A stretch of 64,000 nucleotides of DNA from Pseudomonas putida (lineage in GTDB: Bacteria; Pseudomonadota; Gammaproteobacteria; Pseudomonadales; Pseudomonadaceae), in assembly GCF_016406145.1 (NCBI RefSeq), contig NZ_CP066306.1:5684501-5748500 (forward strand). The letters are read 5' to 3'. The position numbers were made by a program, and so were the translations under genes. The notes beneath the pieces were generated by a model. That model was given only the letters and a program-made list of their open reading frames with translations. It was not told the origin of the DNA and ran no database searches. Numbering within the stretch: position 1 is the first letter of the stretch; each line of letters starts with the position of its first letter. Shown here piece after piece: positions 1 through 8,796 of the stretch.

Positions 1-1138
1 AGAACGGTGGGATGGTGTAACCGGTGTAGATCGCTGTATCGGTGCGCACACCCGGGCCGCCGGGGGCGTAGTAACGGGTGATCTTGCCGAAACTGGGCAG
101 GAAGTTGTTCTTCGGGTCTTCAGCGTTGATGCGGAACTGCAACGCGTAGCCGCGGTGCTGAATGTCTTCCTGCTTGACTGACAGCGGCAGGCCCGAGGCG
201 ATGCGGATCTGCTCGCGGACCACGTCGATACCGGTAATTTCTTCGGTGATGGTGTGCTCGACCTGCACGCGAGTATTCATTTCCATGAAGTACACCTCGC
301 CATCGGCGAGCAGGAACTCCACAGTACCGGCGTTCTCGTAGTTCACAGCCTTGGCTGCCCGGACCGCCAGGTCACCGATATAGGCACGCTGTTCGGGAGT
401 GAGTTGGGGGCTTGGGGCAATTTCGATGAGCTTCTGGTTGCGGCGCTGGATCGAGCAATCACGCTCGAACAGGTGCACCACATTGCCGAAGCTGTCGCCC
501 AGGATCTGCGCCTCGATGTGCTTGGGGTTGACGATACACTTTTCCAGGAACACTTCCGCTGAACCGAAGGCCTTGGTAGCTTCGGAGATGACACGGGGGA
601 AGTTCTGCTCCAGCTCTTCACGGCTGTTGCAACGGCGAATGCCCCGGCCGCCACCGCCGGAGGTGGCCTTGAGCATCACCGGGTAACCGATACGCTCGCC
701 TTCGCTAAGGGCTTCGTGGATGTCGGCAACGTTGCCTTCGGTACCTGGGGTAACGGGCACGCCGGCCTGAATCATGGTGCGGCGCGCTTCTGTCTTGTCG
801 CCCATTCGGCGAATGACCTCAGCGGCAGGGCCGATGAACTTGATACCGCGCTCGGCGCAGATCTCTGCTAGCTCCGCGTTTTCCGACAGGAAACCGTAGC
901 CCGGGTGCAGGGCATCACAGCCGGTTTCCACAGCAAGATTCACCAGCTTGCGCGGGTTCAGGTAGCCAGCCAGCGGCTCGGCACCAATGCTGTAGGCCTC
1001 GTCAGCGCGCTTGACGTGCAAGGCGTGGCGGTCGGCGTCGGAATAGATCGCGACAGAGCGAATGCCCATCTCGGCGCAGGCACGCACGATGCGGACTGCG
1101 ATTTCACCCCGGTTGGCGATCAGGATTTTTTTTATCAC
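1..1138 (-). CDS. pycA: Biotin carboxylase subunit A of pyruvate/acyl-CoA carboxylase (5' part)
   Basis: This is the N-terminal ~379 residues of a biotin carboxylase. The enzyme uses ATP and bicarbonate to carboxylate the biotin carried by a partner subunit. The protein starts VIKKILIANRGE, the canonical start of this family, from a GTG codon at 1138. The rest runs off the left edge. In Pseudomonas a two-subunit pyruvate carboxylase (PycA/PycB) sits beside a divergent LysR gene, as here, so I prefer PycA over the AccC of fatty-acid synthesis. That choice rests on context, because the biotinyl/carboxyltransferase gene lies outside the window. The 190 bp to the divergent LysR gene should hold both promoters. 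Confidence 0.85.
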   Translation of the reverse strand, partial: MIKKILIANRGEIAVRIVRACAEMGIRSVAIYSDADRHALHVKRADEAYSIGAEPLAGYLNPRKLVNLAVETGCDALHPGYGFLSENAELAEICAERGIKFIGPAAEVIRRMGDKTEARRTMIQAGVPVTPGTEGNVADIHEALSEGERIGYPVMLKATSGGGGRGIRRCNSREELEQNFPRVISEATKAFGSAEVFLEKCIVNPKHIEAQILGDSFGNVVHLFERDCSIQRRNQKLIEIAPSPQLTPEQRAYIGDLAVRAAKAVNYENAGTVEFLLADGEVYFMEMNTRVQVEHTITEEITGIDVVREQIRIASGLPLSVKQEDIQHRGYALQFRINAEDPKNNFLPSFGKITRYYAPGGPGVRTDTAIYTGYTIPPF

Positions 1139-1245
1139 TGGAGTCTTCCCAAAGCCGTAGGAACAGTCGAGCCGGTTCTACCGGTCGGCGCGTGACCAAG
1201 CGTCGCTGGCCAGTCGCATATTCACCCTAGCGCTGTAGGTCGATA

Positions 1246-1265
1246 AACAAAAATCAATATTTGTT
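1246..1265. promoter_or_regulatory. Inverted repeat in pycA/LysR divergent promoter region
   Basis: AACAAA and TTTGTT are separated by 8 bp in an A/T-rich stretch between the two divergent starts. Placement and spacing (an A/T-rich dyad containing a T-N11-A frame) suit a LysR-type operator. The assignment is inference. Confidence 0.4.
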
Positions 1266-1328
1266 AGAGCCTGTATTAGCAAAAGCTTATAGTTAGGTAA
1301 CAAGGTTTTACCGGAGCTTAGAATAAAA

Positions 1329-2291
1329 ATGCGTAAGTCCTTGATGCGTATGACTTTGCGTCAGTTGCAGGTCTTCAATGAAGTGTGCGATTTGCGCTCA
1401 TACAGCCGCGCCGCTGAGGAGATGGCCCTAACGCAACCCGCCGTTAGTCTACAAATTCGTCAGCTGGAAGAGCTGGTAGGGCAACCGCTGTTCGAATACG
1501 TCGGCAAGAAGCTCTACTTGACCGAAGCCGCCGAGGCCCTGCAACGCGCCAGCCGGGACATTTTCGGACGCCTGGAAAGCCTCGACATGCAGCTTTCCGA
1601 CATGCAGGGCTCACTGCAAGGGCAACTGAAACTGGCGATCGAATCCAGCGCCAAATACTTCGTCCCACACCTGTTCGCCGCCTTCAAGCAACGTCACCCG
1701 GAGGTCAATCTGACCCTTACCGTGGTCAACCGCGCCCAAGCGATTCGACGCCTTTCCGACAACCGCGACGACCTGATCATCATGTCCATGGTGCCGCAGG
1801 ACATGGGCCTGGAGTTCCTGCCGTTTCTCAACAACCCGATCATCGCCGTGGCGCCGCCGGACCATGCTTTGTGCAAACTCGAGCAGTTGCGCCTGCAGGA
1901 CCTGGAGCCTCATACACTGCTGGTCCGTGAACAGGGTTCAGGGACGCGCAAAGCCTGCGAGGAGTACTTCAAGGACAAGCGTGTGCACTTCACCCAGACG
2001 CTGGAGGTAGCGTCAGCCGATGCCCAGCGAGAATGCGTCATCGCCGGCCTTGGCATTGCCTTGCTGACCCGCCATGCAGTGAACATGGAGCTGGCCATGG
2101 GCGTGCTCAAGGAATTGCCGGTGGAAGAACTGCCGCTGTACCGCAGCTGGTGTGTGGTGCAGGCCAAGGCCAAGCGGCAGTCACCGGTAGCCTTGGCCTT
2201 TCTGGCATTCATCCGCAGCGAACGTGCGTTGATCAGCGGGCTTGTTGAGCGCTTTTCGGGGAAGTTGCCGCTGAAGTCTGCCACACCGTGA
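1329..2291 (+). CDS. LysR-family transcriptional regulator (PycR-like)
   Basis: This 320-residue protein has a standard LysR layout. A winged helix-turn-helix covers about residues 8-67 (LRQLQVFNEV, then SRAAEEMALTQPAVS). A substrate-binding domain follows from about residue 95 (LKLAIESSAKYFVPHLF). It is divergent from the biotin carboxylase gene, the arrangement of the Pseudomonas pyruvate carboxylase regulator PycR, and probably controls that operon in response to a small metabolite. Starts at ATG 1329, 1344 and 1350 are all possible. The last ~59 bp overlap a short convergent gene on the other strand. Confidence 0.85.
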   Translation: MRKSLMRMTLRQLQVFNEVCDLRSYSRAAEEMALTQPAVSLQIRQLEELVGQPLFEYVGKKLYLTEAAEALQRASRDIFGRLESLDMQLSDMQGSLQGQLKLAIESSAKYFVPHLFAAFKQRHPEVNLTLTVVNRAQAIRRLSDNRDDLIIMSMVPQDMGLEFLPFLNNPIIAVAPPDHALCKLEQLRLQDLEPHTLLVREQGSGTRKACEEYFKDKRVHFTQTLEVASADAQRECVIAGLGIALLTRHAVNMELAMGVLKELPVEELPLYRSWCVVQAKAKRQSPVALAFLAFIRSERALISGLVERFSGKLPLKSATP

Positions 2292-2451
2292 GGGCTTGCA
2301 GCTCCGGGTAGTCTGCAAGGTCGCGCAGCAGTTGTCGTTGGTCGCAGTAGCTTTCGATCGCACGGCGGTACTCCATGCGGCGCTGATCTTTTTCCTGCTG
2401 TTTGCGGGCCTTGGCGCTAGGTAGGTAAGAGCCATCGAAATCACGAGCCAT
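2233..2451 (-). CDS. Small conserved hypothetical protein
   Basis: A 72-residue, highly charged, probably cytosolic protein (MARDFDGSYLPSAKARKQQ...). The N-terminal half is rich in K/R/E/Q and looks helical. I recall similar short proteins at this locus in other Pseudomonas, next to the LysR gene, but no function. It reads toward and overlaps the 3' end of the LysR gene by ~59 bp, so it could be spurious. The non-random, charged composition argues for a real gene. Confidence 0.5.
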   Translation of the reverse strand: MARDFDGSYLPSAKARKQQEKDQRRMEYRRAIESYCDQRQLLRDLADYPELQALTVWQTSAATSPKSAQQAR

Positions 2452-2564
2452 GCCTGTCTCCCTGATCGAGTGCGGGGAGTTTCAGACTGGCTTGAGTGCT
2501 TTACCGTTTTGCTGAGGATTGGTGACAAATCGATGAAATTTGCAGATTCTTCCCCAATTGCCGA

Positions 2565-3431
2565 TCAGTCATCCATCGCCTTGATCGACTTGGGCGACAA
2601 CCGCAGGCTGCGCAAGCTGCGCTTCACACTCTTGAGGTGATTGACCAGGCTCGGCCCACGGGCCATGGCCACGCCCATGGCCAGCACATCGATCACTACC
2701 AGGTGGGCGATACGCGAGGTCAGCGGGGTGTAGATTTCAGTGTCTTCGTGCACATCGATCGCCAGGTTGACGGTCGAAAGCTCGGCCAGTGGGGTCTGGC
2801 TGGGGCACAGGGTGATCAGGTTGGCGCCGCTCTCACGCACCAGGTTAGCGGTGATCAAAAGGTCCTTGGAACGCCCGGACTGGGAAATGCACACAGCCAC
2901 GTCACCCGGCTTGAGGGTTACAGCCGACATGGCCTGCATATGCGGGTCGGAGTAAGCGGCGGCACTGAGCAACAGGCGGAAAAACTTGTGCTGCGCGTCT
3001 GCAGCAACCGCGCCGGATGCACCAAAGCCATAAAACTCCACACGTTGCGCCTGCGCCATTGCACTCACCGCCTGCTGCAATGCGTGCGGGTCGAGGTGCT
3101 CACGCACTTCCATCAGGGTGTGCAAGGTCGTGTCGAAAATCTTCAGGCTGTAATCGGCAACCGAGTCATCCTCATGGATGGCGAACTGCCCGAAGCTGGC
3201 GCCTGCAGCCAGGCTCTGCGCCAGCTTGAGCTTGAGGTCCTGAAAACCTGAACAGCCGATCGCCCGGCAGAACCGCACGATGGTCGGCTCGCTGATACCC
3301 ACGCTGTGTGCAAGGTCCGCCATCGAGCTGTGCATGACGGCAGCCGGGTCCAGCAGCACGTGGTCGGCCACTTTGAGTTCCGATTTGCGCAGCAGGTGGC
3401 GCGATTGGGCGATATGTTGCAACAGATTCAC
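2565..3431 (-). CDS. RpiR/HexR-family transcriptional regulator
   Basis: This 288-residue protein has an N-terminal RpiR helix-turn-helix (about residues 1-77; VGISEPTIVRFCRAIGCSG) and a C-terminal SIS sugar-phosphate isomerase domain (about 120-260; FYGFGASGAVA, then CISQSGRSKDLL). RpiR proteins sense phosphosugars; HexR, a member, senses KDPG. It is divergent from zwf, and a palindrome of the published HexR type lies between them, so it most likely represses zwf and itself. It is not the classical HexR: its N-terminus differs from the HexR I know beside edd/zwf-1. It is a paralogue tied to this second zwf locus. Confidence 0.85.
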   Translation of the reverse strand: MNLLQHIAQSRHLLRKSELKVADHVLLDPAAVMHSSMADLAHSVGISEPTIVRFCRAIGCSGFQDLKLKLAQSLAAGASFGQFAIHEDDSVADYSLKIFDTTLHTLMEVREHLDPHALQQAVSAMAQAQRVEFYGFGASGAVAADAQHKFFRLLLSAAAYSDPHMQAMSAVTLKPGDVAVCISQSGRSKDLLITANLVRESGANLITLCPSQTPLAELSTVNLAIDVHEDTEIYTPLTSRIAHLVVIDVLAMGVAMARGPSLVNHLKSVKRSLRSLRLSPKSIKAMDD

Positions 3432-3475
3432 GGGCTGGACTCGGTTATGATCGGCTGGCCGGGATGTAGCTTTTT

Positions 3476-3490
3476 TGTAGTTATACTACA
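3476..3490. promoter_or_regulatory. Palindromic HexR/RpiR-type operator
   Basis: The 15-bp site TGTAGTTATACTACA has perfect 6-bp arms (TGTAGT/ACTACA) around TAT. It matches the known HexR-type consensus TGTARTNNNAYTACA. It lies 44 bp upstream of the RpiR start and about 45 bp upstream of the preferred zwf start, so one bound dimer could control both directions. Confidence 0.75.
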
Positions 3491-3534
3491 TGGACGCCAA
3501 CCCGCCCAGTTAAACGAACGTGGAGAGTGGTGGT

Positions 3535-4977
3535 TTGACTATTCCTTGCGACATTCTGGTGTTCGGCGGCACTGGCGATCTGGCCCTGCACAAACTGCTG
3601 CCGGCGCTCTATCACCTGTATCGCGAGGCACGTTTGAACATTGCCGTGCGCATCATTGCCCTGGCCCGACGCAACCTGTCGCGCAACGAGTATCTGAAGC
3701 TCGCCGAACGCCATTGCCGAGCGCAGATCGCCCGGAGTGACTTCGACGAAGAGGTGTGGCAACGCTTTAGTGCGCGCCTGGACTACTTTCCCATGGACGC
3801 CGCGCAAAGTGCCGATTTCGGGCGCCTGGCGCGCTACCTCGGCGAGCCTGGCGGGCTGACCCGCATCTATTACCTGGCCACCGCGCCCAATCTGTTCGTG
3901 CCGATTGCCAACCACCTGCGGGTGGCGGGGCTGGCCGACCAAGAGGCGCGCATCGTGCTGGAGAAGCCGATCGGCCATTCGCTGGAGTCGGCCACCGCCA
4001 TCAACGAAGCGATCGGCACGGTGTTCGAGGAATCGCAGGTGTTTCGCATAGATCACTACCTTGGCAAGGAGACCGTGCAGAATCTCATGGCCCTGCGCTT
4101 CGCCAACGCGTTGCTGGAGCCGGTGTGGCGCAACGGGCAGGTCGATCATGTGCAGATCAGCGTCTGTGAAACCCTCGGTGTAGAGAACAGAGGGGCCTAC
4201 TATGACCGGTCCGGGGCCACACGCGACATGCTGCAGAACCACCTGCTGCAGTTGCTGTGCCTGGTAGCCATGGAGCCGCCCGCGCAGTTCGAGGCCGAGG
4301 CGGTACGCGACGAGAAGGTCAAGATTCTGCGCGCCCTCAAGCCAATTACCGGCCAGGACGTTCAGGACAAGACCGTGCGCGGTCAGTACGGTGCCGGGCA
4401 CATCGGCGGCCAGGAAGTGCCTGCCTACTACTTCGAAAAGGACGTGGACAATGACAGCGACACCGAAACATTCGTCGCCGTCCACGCCCACATCGACAAT
4501 TGGCGCTGGGCTGGCGTGCCTTTCTATCTGCGCACCGGCAAACGCATGGCACGACGCTCGTCGCAGATCGTCATCCAGTTCAAGCCCGTCCCCCACGAGC
4601 TGTTCAACGGTGGCCAGGTCAACCAGCTATTGATCCGGCTACAGCCCGATGAGCGCATCAGCTTGCGCATGATGACCAAAAGCCCCGGCAAGGGCATGCG
4701 CCTGGAGCCGGTGGACCTGGACCTCAACCTGGCGCAGGTGTTCGGCCAGACGCGTCGCTGGGAGGCCTATGAACGTCTGCTGCTGGACGTACTGGAGGGT
4801 GATTCGACGCTGTTCATGCGCCGTGACGAGGTGGAAGCCGCCTGGGCCTGGATCGACCCGATCATCAAAGGCTGGGAAGAGCATTTCCAGGCCCCTCGTC
4901 ACTATGCAGCCGGCAGCAGTGGCCCCGAGCAGGCCAACAGCCTGCTGGCCCGGCATGGAAGTCACTGGCACAGCTGA
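3535..4977 (+). CDS. zwf: Glucose-6-phosphate 1-dehydrogenase
   Basis: It catalyses NAD(P)-dependent oxidation of glucose 6-phosphate to 6-phosphogluconolactone, the entry to the Entner-Doudoroff and pentose phosphate routes. The protein (~480 aa) has the nucleotide-binding loop FGGTGDLA near the N-terminus, and the substrate-site motif RIDHYLGKE in the middle with its catalytic histidine. I chose the TTG at 3535 (giving MTIPCDILVF) because GGAG at 3522-3525 lies 9 nt upstream; an in-frame GTG at 3520 has no such site. It is divergent from the RpiR regulator. Pseudomonads carry several zwf paralogues, and this is the one beside uvrD. Confidence 0.93.
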   Translation: MTIPCDILVFGGTGDLALHKLLPALYHLYREARLNIAVRIIALARRNLSRNEYLKLAERHCRAQIARSDFDEEVWQRFSARLDYFPMDAAQSADFGRLARYLGEPGGLTRIYYLATAPNLFVPIANHLRVAGLADQEARIVLEKPIGHSLESATAINEAIGTVFEESQVFRIDHYLGKETVQNLMALRFANALLEPVWRNGQVDHVQISVCETLGVENRGAYYDRSGATRDMLQNHLLQLLCLVAMEPPAQFEAEAVRDEKVKILRALKPITGQDVQDKTVRGQYGAGHIGGQEVPAYYFEKDVDNDSDTETFVAVHAHIDNWRWAGVPFYLRTGKRMARRSSQIVIQFKPVPHELFNGGQVNQLLIRLQPDERISLRMMTKSPGKGMRLEPVDLDLNLAQVFGQTRRWEAYERLLLDVLEGDSTLFMRRDEVEAAWAWIDPIIKGWEEHFQAPRHYAAGSSGPEQANSLLARHGSHWHS

Positions 4978-5064
4978 AATACTGCCCGATCCCATTGACT
5001 CCTGGCAGGAGAGAGAGTGGCGCTGCGCCTTGTGGTGCAGTTCTCAATTGCCAAGGAATACATC

Positions 5065-5382
5065 ATGAACGAAATCGAAAACCTGTATGCATACAACGAG
5101 AAAGTGCCCGGCGAGCCGGTCTACTTCGAAGTTCAGGGGTCAGTGCAAGTTGCTCACCCGGGGATCGAACCCGTACTGGTTGAACCCCAGAAGCGACACA
5201 GGGGGGGATGGGAAGTCCTCGAACTGAAACTCGTCGACAACGGCTGTCCGGCGCTTTCAGTCATCACCGAGAAGCGCGTTTCTTACCGGCGTGAGGGCGG
5301 GACTATGTGGAAAGCTCTGGAAATCGTGCAGGCTGACGGTTCGCAAATAGTTCAAATCGGGGAAAGGACAGCCATCGACTGA
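5065..5382 (+). CDS. Hypothetical protein
   Basis: A 105-residue protein of unknown function. ATG 5065 follows AAGGAA by about 8 nt and gives MNEIENLYAYNEKVPGEP. An upstream in-frame GTG at 5017 is less likely. It has no signal peptide or membrane segment. The C-terminal half (RHRGGWEVLELKLVDNG and after) looks like a small beta-rich fold. I do not recognise the family. It sits alone between zwf and uvrD and is followed by a strong hairpin. Confidence 0.6.
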   Translation: MNEIENLYAYNEKVPGEPVYFEVQGSVQVAHPGIEPVLVEPQKRHRGGWEVLELKLVDNGCPALSVITEKRVSYRREGGTMWKALEIVQADGSQIVQIGERTAID

Positions 5383-5390
5383 GCTTGTGA

Positions 5391-5421
5391 TGCCAGGGTA
5401 CCGCCGTGCGGTAGCCTGGCA
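5391..5421 (+). terminator. Hairpin after the 105-aa gene
   Basis: TGCCAGG and TACCGC pair with GCGGTA and CCTGGCA around a short loop, with one mismatch, 8 bp after the preceding stop. There is no U-tract, so it may be a weak terminator or an RNA-stabilising hairpin. Confidence 0.5.
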
Positions 5422-5517
5422 TTCGGAATACAGGGAGCGCCCTGAGTAATCACGGGCAGGTGAATATTTATACAGTAGACGTTTGCCCCATGACCGGCCT
5501 ACCCCTAGAATGGCCGC

Positions 5518-7707
5518 ATGCACACAGATGACCTCTCACTCCTGCTGAATTCCTTGAACGATGCCCAACGCCAGGCCGTCGCGGCCACGCTCGGGCGTCA
5601 GCTGGTGCTTGCTGGCGCCGGTTCCGGTAAAACCCGCGTGCTGGTGCATCGCATCGCCTGGCTGATCCAGGTCGAGCAGGCCTCACCGCACTCGATCCTG
5701 TCGGTGACCTTCACCAACAAGGCTGCCGCCGAAATGCGCCAGCGTATCGAGCAATTGCTGGGCATCAACCCGGCCGGCATGTGGGTGGGGACCTTCCACG
5801 GTCTGGCGCATCGGTTGTTGCGCGCCCACTGGCAGGAAGCGCGCCTGGTACAGAATTTCCAGATCCTCGACAGTGATGACCAGCAGCGCCTGGTCAAGCG
5901 GGTGATCCGTGAGCTTGGTCTCGACGAGCAGCGCTGGCCCGCGCGCCAGGCACAGTGGTTCATCAACGGGCAGAAGGACGAAGGCCTGCGCCCGCAGCAT
6001 ATCCAGGCCAGCGGCGACCTGTTCCTGGGGACCATGCGTAGCATCTATGAAGCCTACGAACAGGCCTGCGAACGCGCGGGAGTGATCGACTTCTCCGAAC
6101 TCCTGCTGCGTGCCTTGGACCTGTGGCGCGACCACCCGGGCCTGCTCGAACACTACCAGCGGCGCTTCCGCCACCTGCTGGTGGACGAGTTCCAGGACAC
6201 CAACGCCGTACAGTACGCCTGGCTGCGCCTGCTGGCTGGCAAGGGCGGCGGAAGCCTGATGGCCGTAGGCGACGACGACCAGTCGATTTACGGCTGGCGC
6301 GGCGCCAAGATTGAAAATATTCACCAGTACACGGCTGACTTCCCTGACGCCGAGATGATCCGCCTGGAGCAGAACTACCGCTCCACCGGCGGCATCCTCA
6401 AAGCCGCCAACGCGCTGATCGCAAACAACAGCGGGCGCTTGGGCAAAGAGCTTTGGACCGATCTGGGCGAGGGCGAGCCTTTGACCCTTTATGCGGCTTA
6501 CAACGAGCATGACGAAGCGCGCTACGTGGTCGAGACCATTGAAAGCCTGATCAAGCAAGGCAATTCGCGCAGCGACATCGCCATCCTGTATCGCTCCAAC
6601 GCCCAGTCGCGGGTGCTGGAAGAAGCCCTGCTGCGCGAGCGCATCCCCTACCGCATCTATGGTGGCCAGCGCTTCTTCGAACGCGCCGAGATCAAGAACG
6701 CCATGGCTTACCTGCGCTTGATAGAAGGCCGTGGCAACGACGCCGCCCTCGAACGGGTCATCAATGTGCCACCGCGTGGCATTGGCGAGAAAACTGTCGA
6801 GGCCATTCGTGAACATGCCCGCCACAGTCAACTGTCGATGTGGGGGGCCATGTGCCAACTGCTCGCCGCCAAGGCACTCAAAGGCCGGGCAGCCAGTGCG
6901 CTGGGCGCTTTCATCGAGCTGATCGAGAGCCTGGCTGGCAAAGTCGCGGACATGCCCCTGCATACCATGACGCAGACAGTCGTCGAGCAGTCCGGACTGA
7001 TCATCTATCACCAGGAAGAAAAGGGTGAAAAGGGTCAGGCACGGGTAGAAAACCTTGAGGAACTGGTCAGCGCAGCACGAAACTTCGAAACCACTGACGA
7101 TGACGCCGACCTTTCGCCGCTGTCGGCCTTCCTCGGTCATGCTTCGCTTGAAGCCGGCGAGGCCCAGGCTGACGAGCACGAAGACAGCATTCAGCTGATG
7201 ACGTTGCATAGCGCCAAGGGCCTGGAATTCCCCTACGTCTTCCTGGTGGGCATGGAAGAAGGCCTGTTCCCGCACAAGATGAGCCTGGAAGAGCCAGGCC
7301 GCCTGGAAGAAGAGCGCCGACTGGCGTACGTGGGCATTACCCGTGCCATGCGCCAGCTATTCATGACCTATGCCGAAACGCGTCGCCTGTATGGCAGTGA
7401 AACCTACAATAAGGTGTCACGATTCGTACGGGAAATTCCGCCAGGCCTGGTTCAGGAAGTGCGTCTTTCGAACAGCGTCAGCCGCCCGTTCGGCGGCGCC
7501 AAGAGCACCAGCGCCAGCAGCCTGTTCGCCAATGCCAACATTCCCCAGACCGCTTTCAATCTGGGCCAGCGGGTACAGCATTCGGTATTCGGTGAAGGTG
7601 TGATCCTCAACTTCGAGGGTTCCGGCGCACAGGCGCGCGTGCAGGTGAACTTTGCCGAAGGCAGCAAGTGGCTGATGCTGGGCTATGCCAAGCTCGAAGC
7701 TATCTGA
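5518..7707 (+). CDS. uvrD: DNA helicase II (UvrD/Rep family)
   Basis: A 729-residue superfamily 1A 3'-5' helicase for nucleotide excision and mismatch repair. Visible motifs in order: Q-motif LNDAQRQAV, Walker A GAGSGKT, Ia SVTFTNKAAAEMRQR, II LLVDEFQDTN, III GDDDQSIYGWRGA, IV RLEQNYRS, V LMTLHSAKGLEFP, VI YVGITRA. The C-terminus (SVFGEGVILNFEG) is the Tudor-like tail of UvrD/PcrA. Length is normal and all catalytic motifs are intact. It appears to be transcribed alone, ahead of a Tim44-like gene. Confidence 0.97.
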   Translation: MHTDDLSLLLNSLNDAQRQAVAATLGRQLVLAGAGSGKTRVLVHRIAWLIQVEQASPHSILSVTFTNKAAAEMRQRIEQLLGINPAGMWVGTFHGLAHRLLRAHWQEARLVQNFQILDSDDQQRLVKRVIRELGLDEQRWPARQAQWFINGQKDEGLRPQHIQASGDLFLGTMRSIYEAYEQACERAGVIDFSELLLRALDLWRDHPGLLEHYQRRFRHLLVDEFQDTNAVQYAWLRLLAGKGGGSLMAVGDDDQSIYGWRGAKIENIHQYTADFPDAEMIRLEQNYRSTGGILKAANALIANNSGRLGKELWTDLGEGEPLTLYAAYNEHDEARYVVETIESLIKQGNSRSDIAILYRSNAQSRVLEEALLRERIPYRIYGGQRFFERAEIKNAMAYLRLIEGRGNDAALERVINVPPRGIGEKTVEAIREHARHSQLSMWGAMCQLLAAKALKGRAASALGAFIELIESLAGKVADMPLHTMTQTVVEQSGLIIYHQEEKGEKGQARVENLEELVSAARNFETTDDDADLSPLSAFLGHASLEAGEAQADEHEDSIQLMTLHSAKGLEFPYVFLVGMEEGLFPHKMSLEEPGRLEEERRLAYVGITRAMRQLFMTYAETRRLYGSETYNKVSRFVREIPPGLVQEVRLSNSVSRPFGGAKSTSASSLFANANIPQTAFNLGQRVQHSVFGEGVILNFEGSGAQARVQVNFAEGSKWLMLGYAKLEAI

Positions 7708-7827
7708 AGCCTGCAGGGCACGTTGAAATATTCAGGCAAAAGCTGGAAACATTATGTCGCTGGTCATGTGCACAGGAACCTGTGCAACATGACGCGCGTG
7801 CAATCCACAACAGGGGAAATCCCATTT

Positions 7828-8682
7828 ATGCAACGTTTTCTTAGCATCGCACTGGCGCTTTGCGTCGGCCTGACGCTGAGCCTGGACGCCAACGCCAAGC
7901 GCTTCGGCGGCGGCAAGAGTTCGGGCTCCGCGCCTATCCACCAGACCCGCCAGGCTACGCCAACCACGCCTGCCGCTGCACCGACCGCTCCTGGCCGTGC
8001 ACCGGCCGCCGCCAGCGGTGCTTCGCGCTGGCTGGGCCCACTGGCCGGCCTCGCCGCCGGTGGCCTGCTGGCGTCCATGTTCATGGGTGACGGCTTCGAG
8101 GGCCTTCAGATCATGGACTTCCTGATCGTCGCCCTGATCGCGTTCCTGGTGTTCCGCTTCATCGCCGCACGGCGCCGCCAGCAGCAGCCGCAGATGGCCG
8201 CTCCGGGCCACGCACCGTTCCAGCGTGAAGCCCACGGCCAGCCTGCCCAGCCGTCGATCTTCGGTGGTTCGGCTGCACCTGCAGCGCCAGCCGCACCGGT
8301 CATCAACGCCCCGGCCTGGTTCAACGAGCAGAGCTTCCTGGCCGCAGCCCGTAGCCACTTCCAGTCGCTGCAGCAGCACTGGGATGCCAACGAGATGGAC
8401 AAGATCGCCGAGTTCGTCACCCCGCAGATGCTTGAGTTCCTCAAGCGTGAGCGTGCAGACCTGGGTGATGGTTTCCAGGCCACCTACATCGATAACCTCG
8501 ACGTGCAACTGGACGGTGTCGACGATCGCGCCGACCGTACCGACGCCACCCTGACCTTCCGTGGCGTGTCGAAGACCTCGCGCTTCGACCAGGGCGAACC
8601 TTTCAGCGAAAGCTGGCACATGGTTCGTGCCCCGGGCGAGAACCAGCCTTGGCTGGTCGCCGGTATCCGCCAAAACGGTTAA
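7828..8682 (+). CDS. Tim44-like domain membrane protein
   Basis: This 284-residue protein begins MQRFLSIALALCVGLTLSLD, a signal peptide with likely cleavage after ANA. An Ala/Pro-rich linker follows, then two hydrophobic segments (about residues 75-88, LGPLAGLAAGGLLASMF, and 97-115, IMDFLIVALIAFLVFRFIA). The C-terminal Tim44-like domain runs from about residue 160 to the end. The family is widespread in proteobacteria and lacks a firm function; the fold suggests binding of lipid or protein at the inner membrane. ATG 7828 was chosen because an upstream extension would displace the signal peptide. A strong terminator follows. Confidence 0.88.
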   Translation: MQRFLSIALALCVGLTLSLDANAKRFGGGKSSGSAPIHQTRQATPTTPAAAPTAPGRAPAAASGASRWLGPLAGLAAGGLLASMFMGDGFEGLQIMDFLIVALIAFLVFRFIAARRRQQQPQMAAPGHAPFQREAHGQPAQPSIFGGSAAPAAPAAPVINAPAWFNEQSFLAAARSHFQSLQQHWDANEMDKIAEFVTPQMLEFLKRERADLGDGFQATYIDNLDVQLDGVDDRADRTDATLTFRGVSKTSRFDQGEPFSESWHMVRAPGENQPWLVAGIRQNG

Positions 8683-8700
8683 CCGCCGCACGTTGCACAA

Positions 8701-8728
8701 AAAACCCCGGGCTAGCCCCGGGGTTTTT
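8701..8728 (+). terminator. Rho-independent terminator
   Basis: A perfect 11-bp stem (AAAACCCCGGG / CCCGGGGTTTT) with a 5-nt loop and a T-run, 18 bp after the Tim44-like stop. The A-run on the 5' arm could allow it to work in both directions. Confidence 0.92.
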
Positions 8729-8796
8729 GCTTTTGCCACACCGCCCTACTAGGGTATAACGCGCAGCGATGTCATCAAGGTTGGAGGAAAAGAACC

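Noticed and set aside
2181..2528. Longer minus-strand frame overlapping the 72-residue gene
   Set aside because: Composition is typical of an out-of-frame shadow (Arg/Ser/Thr-rich) and it overlaps the LysR end further.
5140..5185. tRNA-like T-arm (GGGGATCGAACCC on the plus strand)
   Set aside because: The match lies inside a 105-codon gene and the flanks do not form a cloverleaf or acceptor stem on either strand.
5683..7275. 530-codon open frame antisense to uvrD
   Set aside because: Long antisense frames are common in high-GC genes; the helicase on the plus strand explains the coding signal fully.
7732..8739. 335-codon frame antisense to the Tim44-like gene
   Set aside because: Shadow of the plus-strand gene; it runs through the terminator hairpin and has no ribosome site or domain.
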